NCBI GenBank assembly: GCA_017961285.1 | Contig: JAGCXO010000023.1 | Coordinates: 1-46,635 of the forward strand | Source: Alphaproteobacteria bacterium | Lineage (GTDB): Bacteria > Pseudomonadota > Alphaproteobacteria > RF32 > CAG-239 | Direction: 5' to 3' | Length of the DNA stretch: 46,635 nucleotides | Shown here: positions 1-6,717 of the stretch, in pieces | Position numbering within the stretch: the first letter of the stretch is position 1 | Layout: every line of letters begins with the position of its first letter | Notes under the pieces: model-generated | Seen by the model: the letters and a program-made list of their open reading frames with translations, nothing else | The model's database searches: none | What the model was told of the DNA's origin: nothing | Program-made: the position numbers and the translations under genes

Positions 1-77
1 AACATTATTTTTGTATTTGCCACATAAATATATAATATATGTATTTGAATAAAACATACAAGCGAAAGGTATAAAAT

Positions 78-212
78 ATGCATAACTGTTTCAAAAATGT
101 CCTTATTGCTTTATCTATAGTGGCAATTCTGGCCATCAGTTCTTGCGGAAAAATGTCTGCTCCGACACCGCTCGAAGGAAGCGGCTACCCTCACGACTAT
201 CCTCGCGAATAA
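78..212 (+). CDS. Small outer-membrane lipoprotein, LptM-like
   Basis: A 44-residue protein: basic start, hydrophobic stretch (about residues 5-20) and lipobox ISSCG with the acylated cysteine at residue 21. This is followed by a short Pro/Gly-rich tail ending in YPHDYPRE. Small lipoproteins of this length with a CGxxG/CGK start and a YPxxYP tail are common in Alphaproteobacteria, usually near lysA or argH. They are grouped with LptM (YifL), which helps mature the LptD/LptE lipopolysaccharide transporter. The start is supported by an AAAGG motif 8 bases upstream. The usual neighbours may lie left of the window; downstream is an unrelated signalling triad after only 12 bases. Gene limits are fairly sure, the family assignment is moderate, and function is inferred from size and motif only. 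Confidence 0.7.
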   Translation: MHNCFKNVLIALSIVAILAISSCGKMSAPTPLEGSGYPHDYPRE

Positions 213-224
213 AAGGAAAAAAAT

Positions 225-911
225 ATGAGCACTGAAAATAATTTTATAAATGAAATGATTCCATATGTAGAGTTCGCTGACAACGCCAACGAACGCACTC
301 CCTGCGTTTTGGTCTTGGACTGTTCCGGCTCAATGCGCGGTGAACCCATCAAGCAACTAAACATTGGATTAAAGGCTTTGGAAAAAGAATTAAAAGAAGA
401 TATAGATGCCAGCTCTCGTGTCCAAATTCTTATCATAAAAGCCTTTGGCAAAGACGAAACTGAAGTTTCCGCCGACTGGATTGATGCCATGAATTTTTCT
501 GCTCCGGAAATGGTCGCCGGAGGATTAACCCCTTTAGGCAAAGCAATGGAATTAGCACTCCAAAAAATAGAAGAACAAAAATGCTTGTATGATAATTGTG
601 GCATAACCTCAAAGCGCCCGTGGATTTTTCTTATCAGCGACGGAGAACCGACCGATTATGATTGGGAAACCGTTGCCAAAAAATGTTGCCTTGCACAAAA
701 GAACAAAAAAGTAGTGATCCATGCTGTCGGCACCGAAGGCGCAAATTTAGAAAAATTAGCAAAATTCTCACTCAACAGCCCCAAGCGGCTGAGTGGCTTG
801 CGCTTTACCGAATTTTTCCTCTGGTTAAGCCGCAGCGTATCCTGCATTTCAAAAGCCGCGCCAAACACATCTGACTATCTTGAGGATACAGGGAACTGGG
901 ATGAAGCCTAA
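225..911 (+). CDS. von Willebrand factor A domain protein (TerY-like)
   Basis: A 228-residue soluble protein that is essentially one vWA domain. The metal-ion-dependent adhesion site is visible: DCSGS at residues 32-36 (DxSxS), a Thr at about residue 102 in GLTPLG, and an Asp at about residue 139 in ISDGEPTD. No signal peptide is seen, so it should act in the cytoplasm. Its stop overlaps the start of a PP2C phosphatase gene, which in turn overlaps a kinase gene. A vWA/PP2C/kinase triad is the TerY-P arrangement known from comparative studies of tellurite-resistance-related stress systems. There the vWA protein is thought to be a metal-dependent scaffold or a phosphorylation target. SD AAAGGAAAAA lies just before ATG 225. 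Domain call is strong; the physiological role is unknown. Confidence 0.88.
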   Translation: MSTENNFINEMIPYVEFADNANERTPCVLVLDCSGSMRGEPIKQLNIGLKALEKELKEDIDASSRVQILIIKAFGKDETEVSADWIDAMNFSAPEMVAGGLTPLGKAMELALQKIEEQKCLYDNCGITSKRPWIFLISDGEPTDYDWETVAKKCCLAQKNKKVVIHAVGTEGANLEKLAKFSLNSPKRLSGLRFTEFFLWLSRSVSCISKAAPNTSDYLEDTGNWDEA

Positions 912-1647
912 TACAAAAATAAAAGCCTTATCTGCTTGTGTAACCGGACCTTTGCACAAAATGCGCAAAATGCCCTGTCAGGATTATTGCAAATATTCCA
1001 GTAAAGGAGAAAACTTTGTAGGCATAATTTCTGACGGCGCCGGCTCGGCAAAATATGGTCGCATCGGTGCAAAAATTTTATGCGAAACTTTGGTCGACCT
1101 TTTGCAAAATGTCCCTTTTGCCGAAATCAAACCGGCAATAATAAATTCTATTGAAATAGCTCGCGAAAAATTGCTTTTTCATCGTCTCAATTCCGCCAAA
1201 AACTCTCGCGGCATAATGTCTTTTGCCGCCACTCTCGTCGGTGTTGTATATCACAACGATAAAGGTGTATTTTTTCACATCGGCGACGGCGCTGCACTTG
1301 CTTTTATGGGCGGAAGTTTTTCAAAATATGTCATATCCAAACCGGAAAACGGCGCATTTTCTTGCGAAACATATTTTTATACCATGGACGATTGGCGCGA
1401 CTGCATTCGCTTTACATTTTTTGACAAAGCACACACCATCATGATGATGAGCGACGGTGTAACCGGGTTTTCATTTTTGCCTAATTTTATTGATATTGAA
1501 CCGCGCTTTCTCTTGCCGATTGACCGTTTCTTAAGCAAAGAATCCACCAAAAAAAGAGCTTCTCGTGCTCTATATAACACCCTAAGCACCGAAAAAGCCC
1601 AAAAGCTCAATCCCGACGACAAAACTTTTCTTTGGATAAAACTATGA
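901..1647 (+). CDS. PP2C-family serine/threonine phosphatase
   Basis: A 248-residue single-domain phosphatase. PP2C metal-binding motifs can be read in order: QDYC near residue 28, SDGAGSAKYG near 45-54, HIGDGAA near the middle and SDGVTG in the C-terminal third. These acidic residues normally hold the two catalytic Mn/Mg ions. A longer reading from 880 is possible, but ATG 901 gives an ordinary 11-base overlap with the vWA gene and has AGGGAACTGGG just ahead, so I prefer it. The gene ends in an ATGA overlap with the kinase gene, which implies translational coupling. The likely role is to remove phosphates placed by the neighbouring kinase, possibly on the vWA protein. No membrane segment or sensor domain is present. 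Confidence 0.85.
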   Translation: MKPNTKIKALSACVTGPLHKMRKMPCQDYCKYSSKGENFVGIISDGAGSAKYGRIGAKILCETLVDLLQNVPFAEIKPAIINSIEIAREKLLFHRLNSAKNSRGIMSFAATLVGVVYHNDKGVFFHIGDGAALAFMGGSFSKYVISKPENGAFSCETYFYTMDDWRDCIRFTFFDKAHTIMMMSDGVTGFSFLPNFIDIEPRFLLPIDRFLSKESTKKRASRALYNTLSTEKAQKLNPDDKTFLWIKL

Positions 1648-3125
1648 AAGACAAAAGCAATCCGACATATACAGCCGTGTTTGCTGACGGTTCATTCAAA
1701 AAAGTAACCATTGGCAACCTTGTCAACAAAGGTGGTGCTGCCGGTAAAATTTACGAAGTTTTCAACCATCCGCATTTTGTCGCCAAAATATTTCACAGCC
1801 TGGCCAAAAGCAACACCAATCGCGAAAAATTACAAGCCATGTTACACAACCGACCGGCCTTTGCTCCTGTCCAAAAAAACGGCAAAGAATATGTAATGTC
1901 CGATGGTGAAAAATATATTCAAATAGCATGGCCTGAAGCCATTTTGGAAAACGAAAGCGGTTTTTGTGTGGGCTATCTGATGCCCCGCGTAGATTTAAGC
2001 CTTGCCGCTTCACTTGACCATTTTATGCAACGCGCCACCCGACAAAAACTCCATTTACCGGAAAATTATGATTATCGTGTTCGCATAGCCTGCAACCTAA
2101 GTTCGATGGTCGCGGCACTTCACGAAAAAGGGCACTATATTGTCGACCTAAAACCATCAAATGTATATGTATATAAAGAAAGTATGTTGGTCTCCATTTT
2201 GGACTGCGACGGCTTTTCCATTCACGGAGAAAAAAACCGTTATCCGGCAGAATTTGTAAGTGAAGAATATATATGCCCTGAAGGCATGAAACAAGATTGT
2301 GAGGAGATGGGCGAAGAACAAGACAAATTTGCCTTAGCCGTAATCATTTTCAAGTTATTAAACAACGGCATCCATCCGTTTTCCGGAATGCCGCGCAAAC
2401 AAAACCAACAACCATTGACCATCCAGGAACGCATCGAACAAAACCACTACGCATACGGAGCTTGGGCAGACTTATACCAGTCTCCCCATCCCTATTCCAT
2501 CCATGATTTTTTTACCAAAGAAACTTTAGAGCTTTTTGATCGTGCATTTGTAAAAGGGCTAAAACGCCCCTCCGCACAAGAATGGGAAGAACATCTTCGC
2601 AAGCTTATTTCCAATCTGAAGCAATGCAAAAAAAATCATCACCATTTTTATTTCACGTCAAAGGGCTGCGGCCTGTGTATGATGGAAGATAAGTTCAAAT
2701 CGACCCTAATTGATGTCAAAAAACAAGCCAATAACCCCAAGACGGTAAGAGGCATGAGCATCGAAAATCTTGCCCCCGAGCAAATCGCCCGCCAAAAAAA
2801 GAAACAAACCCAACGCCTCAAAAAAATAAATCTCATAAGCTCGTTTATAATCTTTATATATATTTTGTTTTGGAGCCTTTTGTTCCCGATTATCTCTCCG
2901 CTGTCGCCCCAAATCGTCAAAATAGGTCTTGGAGGACAAGTATTGATAATCACCGCGATAATGACGACAATATACAAACTGTTAAAAAAGTTCAATTCCC
3001 GTGTTCCCCTGCTCAACAACCAAGCTGTTACAATGATTCTCTTCATCTATCCTCTGTTCTGCAGCATAATATGTTTTTTTGCTATCAACGAATTGCCTGT
3101 TGAAATACTTTTGCTTAATGAATAA
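1644..3125 (+). CDS. Membrane-anchored serine/threonine protein kinase of the TerY-P triad
   Basis: A 493-residue protein with an N-terminal kinase domain (about 1-310). Visible elements are a glycine-rich loop (NKGGAAGKIYEV), the ATP-binding Lys in VAKIF, the catalytic loop IVDLKPSN (HRD replaced by IVD, but Asp, Lys and Asn kept) and ILDCDGFS in place of DFG. Next come a His/Cys cluster (HHHFYF..KGCGLC near residue 335), a basic linker and three hydrophobic segments in the last 100 residues that should anchor it in the inner membrane. ATG 1644 overlaps the phosphatase stop as ATGA; a TTG at 1632 is an alternative. The diverged HRD/DFG motifs resemble YegI-like kinases. It is last in the operon, and no obvious strong terminator follows before 3192. 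Confidence 0.82.
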   Translation: MKDKSNPTYTAVFADGSFKKVTIGNLVNKGGAAGKIYEVFNHPHFVAKIFHSLAKSNTNREKLQAMLHNRPAFAPVQKNGKEYVMSDGEKYIQIAWPEAILENESGFCVGYLMPRVDLSLAASLDHFMQRATRQKLHLPENYDYRVRIACNLSSMVAALHEKGHYIVDLKPSNVYVYKESMLVSILDCDGFSIHGEKNRYPAEFVSEEYICPEGMKQDCEEMGEEQDKFALAVIIFKLLNNGIHPFSGMPRKQNQQPLTIQERIEQNHYAYGAWADLYQSPHPYSIHDFFTKETLELFDRAFVKGLKRPSAQEWEEHLRKLISNLKQCKKNHHHFYFTSKGCGLCMMEDKFKSTLIDVKKQANNPKTVRGMSIENLAPEQIARQKKKQTQRLKKINLISSFIIFIYILFWSLLFPIISPLSPQIVKIGLGGQVLIITAIMTTIYKLLKKFNSRVPLLNNQAVTMILFIYPLFCSIICFFAINELPVEILLLNE

Positions 3126-3191
3126 TTTTTCTATGCAAACTGTTTTATTTGTGATATAAAACAGGCAAATAATAAATTGAAAGGTAAAATT

Positions 3192-4589
3192 TTGTTGAAT
3201 TTAAAACCCATAATGATATCCGGCAAAGAAGTTCTCCCCTTGATAGAAGGCGGCAAAGGTATCAATGCCAGCGACGGACGCAGCAGCGGCGCTTGGGCAC
3301 ACGAAAATTGTGTTGGCACATTTTCCGGCGTAAGCCCAGATTTTTATGACAATGCCGGCAATGTTGTCAGTGAATTTTTTTCCAAAAAATCACGTCCCGA
3401 ACGCCACCAAGAAATGATTGAGCGCGCCATCAAAGGCGGTGTTGCACAGGCTCAAGTTGCTCACGAAATCTCAGGCGGCAACGGACGAATCCATATGAAC
3501 ATGCTTTGGGAAATGGCCGATTCGCAAACCGTCATCGAAGGTGTTTTAAGCAGGGCCAAAGGCCTCATCAACGGCATCACCTGCGGCGCCGGCATGCCCT
3601 ATCATTTGGGCGAATTGGCCAGCAAATTCGGCGTTTACTATTACCCGATTGTATCTTCAGCAAGAGCTTTCAATATTTTGTGGAAAAGAGCATATAACCA
3701 ATTTACCGAATTTTTGGGTGGTGTTGTTTATGAAGATCCATGGCTTGCCGGCGGACACAACGGACTTTCCAATGCCGAAAATCCCGAGCAACCGGAAACA
3801 CCGTATAATCGCGTTGTCAAACTGCGCCAAGTTATGAATGAATGTAATTTGAAAGATATTCCGATAATTTTGGCCGGCGGAATTTGGAATCTCAAAGATT
3901 GGGAAGATTATATCGACAATCCCGAAATCGGCAAAGTTGCTTTTCAATTTGGCACTCGCCCGATGATCACCAAAGAAAGCCCCATCAGCGAAGCCTGGCA
4001 AAAGGTTATGCTCCACGTCAAAAAAGGCGATGTTATTTTGCAAAAATTCAGTCCTACCGGATTCTTTTCTTCCGCTATCAAAAACACTTTTTTGGAAAAA
4101 CTTATCAATCGCAAAAATGGAGAAGTTGCTTTCAAGACCGAACAAGATGAAGAATTTTCGATTCCTTTTGAAATAAACAAACACAAATCTGTTTATATCA
4201 AACCTTGTGACAAAGAAAAAGCTGATAAGCAAATAAATGCCGGATATACAGAAATACAAGAAACTCCCGACCAAACCGTAGTTTTTTTAACCCCGAAAGA
4301 GTTGGAAGAAATGAAAGAAGACCGCAAAAATTGCGTTGGTTGTCTATCGCAATGTCAATTCTCAACTTGGTCAGCGTCCTCCCCGACAAAATCCACCGGA
4401 AAATTGCCCGACCCCCGTACCTATTGCATCCACAAGACTTTATACGAGGTTGGACACGGTGGCAGTGTTAAAGACCATCTTTTGTTTGCCGGACATCAGG
4501 TATATCGCTTTGCAACCGACCCTCTTTATCGCAACGGATGCATTCCAAGCGTTAAAGAACTGATAGATAAAATCAAAAACGGAGAATAA
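3192..4589 (+). CDS. Nitronate monooxygenase-like FMN flavoprotein with C-terminal cysteine cluster
   Basis: About 465 residues. The first 300 match the 2-nitropropane dioxygenase / nitronate monooxygenase TIM barrel: an N-terminal barrel strand MISGKEVLPLIEGGKGI, the segment ITCGAGMP, LAGGHNGL, and the phosphate-binding end IILAGGIWN with FQFGTRP. Family members oxidise alkyl nitronates using FMN, but many are misnamed and the true substrate is open. The protein is longer than the usual 320-380 residues: its tail has CVGCLSQC near residues 381-388 and another Cys near 412, a spacing that could hold an iron-sulfur cluster. AAAGG 7 bases before TTG 3192 favours that start; TTG 3177 and ATG 3213 are alternatives. 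It ends at a terminator shared with the convergent gene. Confidence 0.75.
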   Translation: MLNLKPIMISGKEVLPLIEGGKGINASDGRSSGAWAHENCVGTFSGVSPDFYDNAGNVVSEFFSKKSRPERHQEMIERAIKGGVAQAQVAHEISGGNGRIHMNMLWEMADSQTVIEGVLSRAKGLINGITCGAGMPYHLGELASKFGVYYYPIVSSARAFNILWKRAYNQFTEFLGGVVYEDPWLAGGHNGLSNAENPEQPETPYNRVVKLRQVMNECNLKDIPIILAGGIWNLKDWEDYIDNPEIGKVAFQFGTRPMITKESPISEAWQKVMLHVKKGDVILQKFSPTGFFSSAIKNTFLEKLINRKNGEVAFKTEQDEEFSIPFEINKHKSVYIKPCDKEKADKQINAGYTEIQETPDQTVVFLTPKELEEMKEDRKNCVGCLSQCQFSTWSASSPTKSTGKLPDPRTYCIHKTLYEVGHGGSVKDHLLFAGHQVYRFATDPLYRNGCIPSVKELIDKIKNGE

Positions 4590-4593
4590 AAAA

Positions 4594-4617
4594 AAGGGAG
4601 ACTTTTCAGTCTCCCTT
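4594..4617. terminator. Bidirectional intrinsic terminator
   Basis: A perfect 10-bp stem (AAGGGAGACT / AGTCTCCCTT) with a TTTC loop lies between two convergent genes. A short A/T run follows on the plus strand and a longer T run on the minus strand, so it can end both the flavoprotein and the DHH-like transcripts. Confidence 0.9.
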
Positions 4618-4629
4618 AAAATTTATAGG

Positions 4630-5424
4630 CTACTTGAAAAAATTCACGACATAGTCGTAAATTTCATTCTGGTCGGCATAGCCGCCCCAGAAACCGCTGG
4701 TAGGCAGGTTTCCACCGATCCAGCCACCAAAGTGGTCGTAGATAGTGTAGCCCTCTGGGGTCTTGGTGCCGGTGTCCTTCCCTTGGAGGGCGAGGCACAA
4801 CTCTCCGTTTCCGAAGAAGTTGCTCTCTCCGTCCTCAGAGAGGATAAGGAGACGTTGCTCTTTGTTGGGGTTGAACAGGCGATCGCAGACCGTAGCGGTC
4901 TTTGAGTGTCCCATCTTTACGATGGTCACCCCATTGACCTCTTCGGCAGCGGCGATTGCACGTTCAGCCTCCTGCTCCTGTTCAGGGGTAATACCCTGAG
5001 CTGAGCGGTCAAGGAGGCGTATTTCAGCCACCTCTTGCGGAGTAGCGTCCAGCTCAAGCATCCCGGGAATATACCCGGTGTCGTTGGCAGCAATGAGCTG
5101 CTGACGACGGGTCGGCTCCAGCCCGAAAAGGTCAAGAACCTGCAGGATACTTGCAGGCTTGCCTGCATTCTCGTTGTGGTGGTCCACAACGATTGCATTC
5201 TTAACCTGCTCGGCTCCAGATAGTTCAACGAGCACCGGAGTCTTCCCCTCAGAAGAAGCCTTAGCTATTTCCTCTGAATAGGCATCCACCGAAGCGCCCC
5301 AACCGAGGTGCTTGTCCACCACTTCAACGCCTGCCTCGCGGCACACGTTAATGATTTCAATCATCTCGGCGTCGTACCCACCACAGAAAACTACCATGTT
5401 GTTGCCATTAATTTTTGCTGTCAT
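4630..5424 (-). CDS. DHH-superfamily-like protein, possible phosphoesterase; likely acquired
   Basis: A 264-residue protein read from ATG 5424 (an upstream in-frame extension to 5529 is possible but has no initiation signal). It carries IVVDHH at residues 78-83, an acidic motif AANDTGY at 113-119, and a glycine-rich C-terminal segment with FGGWIGGN and FWGG near residues 232-248. This recalls the DHH motif, the following Asp motif and the terminal GG motif of DHH phosphoesterases such as RecJ, NrnA or exopolyphosphatases. The classical N-terminal DxD motif is not clear (GGYDAE is the nearest), so activity is uncertain. The gene is visibly richer in G+C than its neighbours, has no SD sequence, and is preceded by a long non-coding stretch. 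All three suggest recent transfer, perhaps from a bacterium that does not rely on SD initiation, such as a Bacteroidota member. Confidence 0.6.
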   Translation of the reverse strand: MTAKINGNNMVVFCGGYDAEMIEIINVCREAGVEVVDKHLGWGASVDAYSEEIAKASSEGKTPVLVELSGAEQVKNAIVVDHHNENAGKPASILQVLDLFGLEPTRRQQLIAANDTGYIPGMLELDATPQEVAEIRLLDRSAQGITPEQEQEAERAIAAAEEVNGVTIVKMGHSKTATVCDRLFNPNKEQRLLILSEDGESNFFGNGELCLALQGKDTGTKTPEGYTIYDHFGGWIGGNLPTSGFWGGYADQNEIYDYVVNFFK

Positions 5425-5962
5425 AATCAAAGATTTTTGACAACTTGAAAAACTTCCGACATCACTACACAAATACCTACTAAATATCAACTTTTTATAC
5501 TTCTGAAATAAATTTTCGTTGGGTTTCAAATTACCTCAAATGCCTTGCACCGAGGCGGACTATTTGCAACAACGTCCAACGATAAAAATCGCCGCAAGGT
5601 TAATTCCTCGCTCTCCAAACTACTCTTTTTATTTCTCTATATAAATCGCCAATATCTTTCGATATTCAGTAGCTTATTCTTCCATTTTTCAAGCCTCATC
5701 AGTAAAGTAGCATAAAATTTCGCTGATGAGATTAAACATAATTACCGCCAGAAAAAATTCTGTATGCTCGCGGGGCTATAATCCTTGTTTTAGTGGAAAA
5801 AAGTTTGAGATGCCACCCTCAAACCACAATAAAACATATAGCCCGCTCGCGCGGTAAGAGAATAATAATATATCTCTAATATGTTTAGAGTTTCAATATA
5901 CCACATTTTTCCGATTCGCACAATAGCTTTTTGTCTATTTTTTTCAAAAAACAAAAAAACAA
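5425..5962. other. Non-coding stretch upstream of the DHH-like gene
   Basis: About 540 bases with no convincing reading frame on either strand. It contains a short inverted repeat (CTCATCAG near 5694-5701 with CTGATGAG near 5723-5730) and the palindromic element described separately at 5766-5851. The part next to the DHH-like gene probably includes its promoter and leader, but I could not pick a clear sigma-70 promoter. The length is unusual for this otherwise tightly packed window. Confidence 0.6.
5766..5851. repeat. Palindromic miniature element with flanking direct repeats
   Basis: The core (5773-5844, 72 bases) begins GGGCTATA and ends TATAGCCC, a perfect 8-bp terminal inverted repeat. 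Inside, TGTTTTA pairs with TAAAACA, GTG with CAC, and GTTTGAG with CTCAAAC around an 8-base loop, giving about 25 paired bases in one interrupted hairpin. The identical 7-mer GCTCGCG stands immediately on both sides (5766-5772 and 5845-5851). Terminal inverted repeats inside a short direct repeat are what a MITE-like insertion with target-site duplication looks like. The same fold could also be a small RNA from either strand. Only one copy lies in this window. Confidence 0.5.
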
Positions 5963-5982
5963 CCCATAATTTTCATTATGGG
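5963..5982 (-). terminator. Terminator of grpE
   Basis: An 8-bp stem CCCATAAT / ATTATGGG with a 4-base loop, directly after the grpE stop on the minus strand and followed there by GTTGTTTTTTTG. Confidence 0.85.
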
Positions 5983-5990
5983 CTGCTTTT

Positions 5991-6539
5991 TTATCTGCTC
6001 ACAACCACCATCGCTTCTCTAAGCAATCGCCCGTTTATCATATATCCGGTCTGCAACTCGGCCACAATCGTTCCTGCCGGTTTGCTTTTGTCTTCAACCT
6101 CTTGCACAACCTGATGAAAAGCCGGATCAAAAACATTTCCGATAGTTTCCATTTTGGTGATACCGAATTTATTCAGCACCTTCATCAACTCTGCTTCGGT
6201 CAACTCCACACCTTTCTTAAACTGTTGAAGTTGCTCCAAATCATCATTTTCGGCCGCCGCCAAAGCACGATGCAAATTATCAGCCACCACCAATAATTCT
6301 TTGGCAAAAGCCGAAATTGCATATTTTGACTGTTTTTCCATATCTTGGGCGCAGCGTTTCTTGGTATTTTCCAAATCAGCATAAGCTCTCAAATAATCGT
6401 CTTTCAACTTTGCATTTTCTTCTAATAATTTTTCAATTTCTGAACCTTGCTCATCAAGAAGCTCTTCTTCATTGACAATTTCTTGCTCCGCTTCTTGTTC
6501 TTCCAATTTCTCTTCAAGCTTATCCTTATCTTTTTTCAT
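5991..6539 (-). CDS. grpE: Nucleotide exchange factor GrpE
   Basis: A 182-residue co-chaperone that releases ADP from DnaK. The layout is typical: an acidic, Glu/Lys-rich coiled coil (about residues 1-60), the central helical region with DYLRAYADLENTKKR, and the C-terminal beta domain containing GNVFDPAFHQVV and the closing segment TGYMINGRLLREAMVVV. Start ATG 6539 is preceded by GAGGA on the minus strand; a longer frame to 6578 lacks such support. Neither dnaK nor hrcA, its frequent partners, is adjacent, so it appears to be a single-gene unit with its own terminator. The divergent glgA promoter region lies upstream. Identification is secure. Confidence 0.95.
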   Translation of the reverse strand: MKKDKDKLEEKLEEQEAEQEIVNEEELLDEQGSEIEKLLEENAKLKDDYLRAYADLENTKKRCAQDMEKQSKYAISAFAKELLVVADNLHRALAAAENDDLEQLQQFKKGVELTEAELMKVLNKFGITKMETIGNVFDPAFHQVVQEVEDKSKPAGTIVAELQTGYMINGRLLREAMVVVSR

Positions 6540-6717
6540 AACGTCCTCTTCAAATTTTTTAAAAGTAAGATATTTCACCTATAAGAAATTTAGTGAGTAA
6601 AAAACATCAAGTCAAGTATTGAAGTTTTTATTTAAGGTTTTAATTGATTCTTAAAACAGATGGTATATGTTATATGCATATTTTTGCATATATTGCCTAG
6701 TTTATGAAAGATTTATA

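Noticed and set aside
225..3125. A tellurite-resistance locus.
   Set aside because: Only the vWA, phosphatase and kinase are present. TerB, TerC, TerD or TerZ-type genes are not in the window, so resistance should not be claimed.
3657..4274. A 205-codon minus-strand frame inside the nitronate monooxygenase gene.
   Set aside because: Overlaps a well-supported gene throughout, no SD, and composition typical of an antisense frame.
5766..5851. Identity as SRP RNA, tmRNA or RNase P RNA.
   Set aside because: The required signature sequences (SRP GGAA-loop region, tmRNA tRNA-like ends, RNase P conserved core) are not there on either strand.
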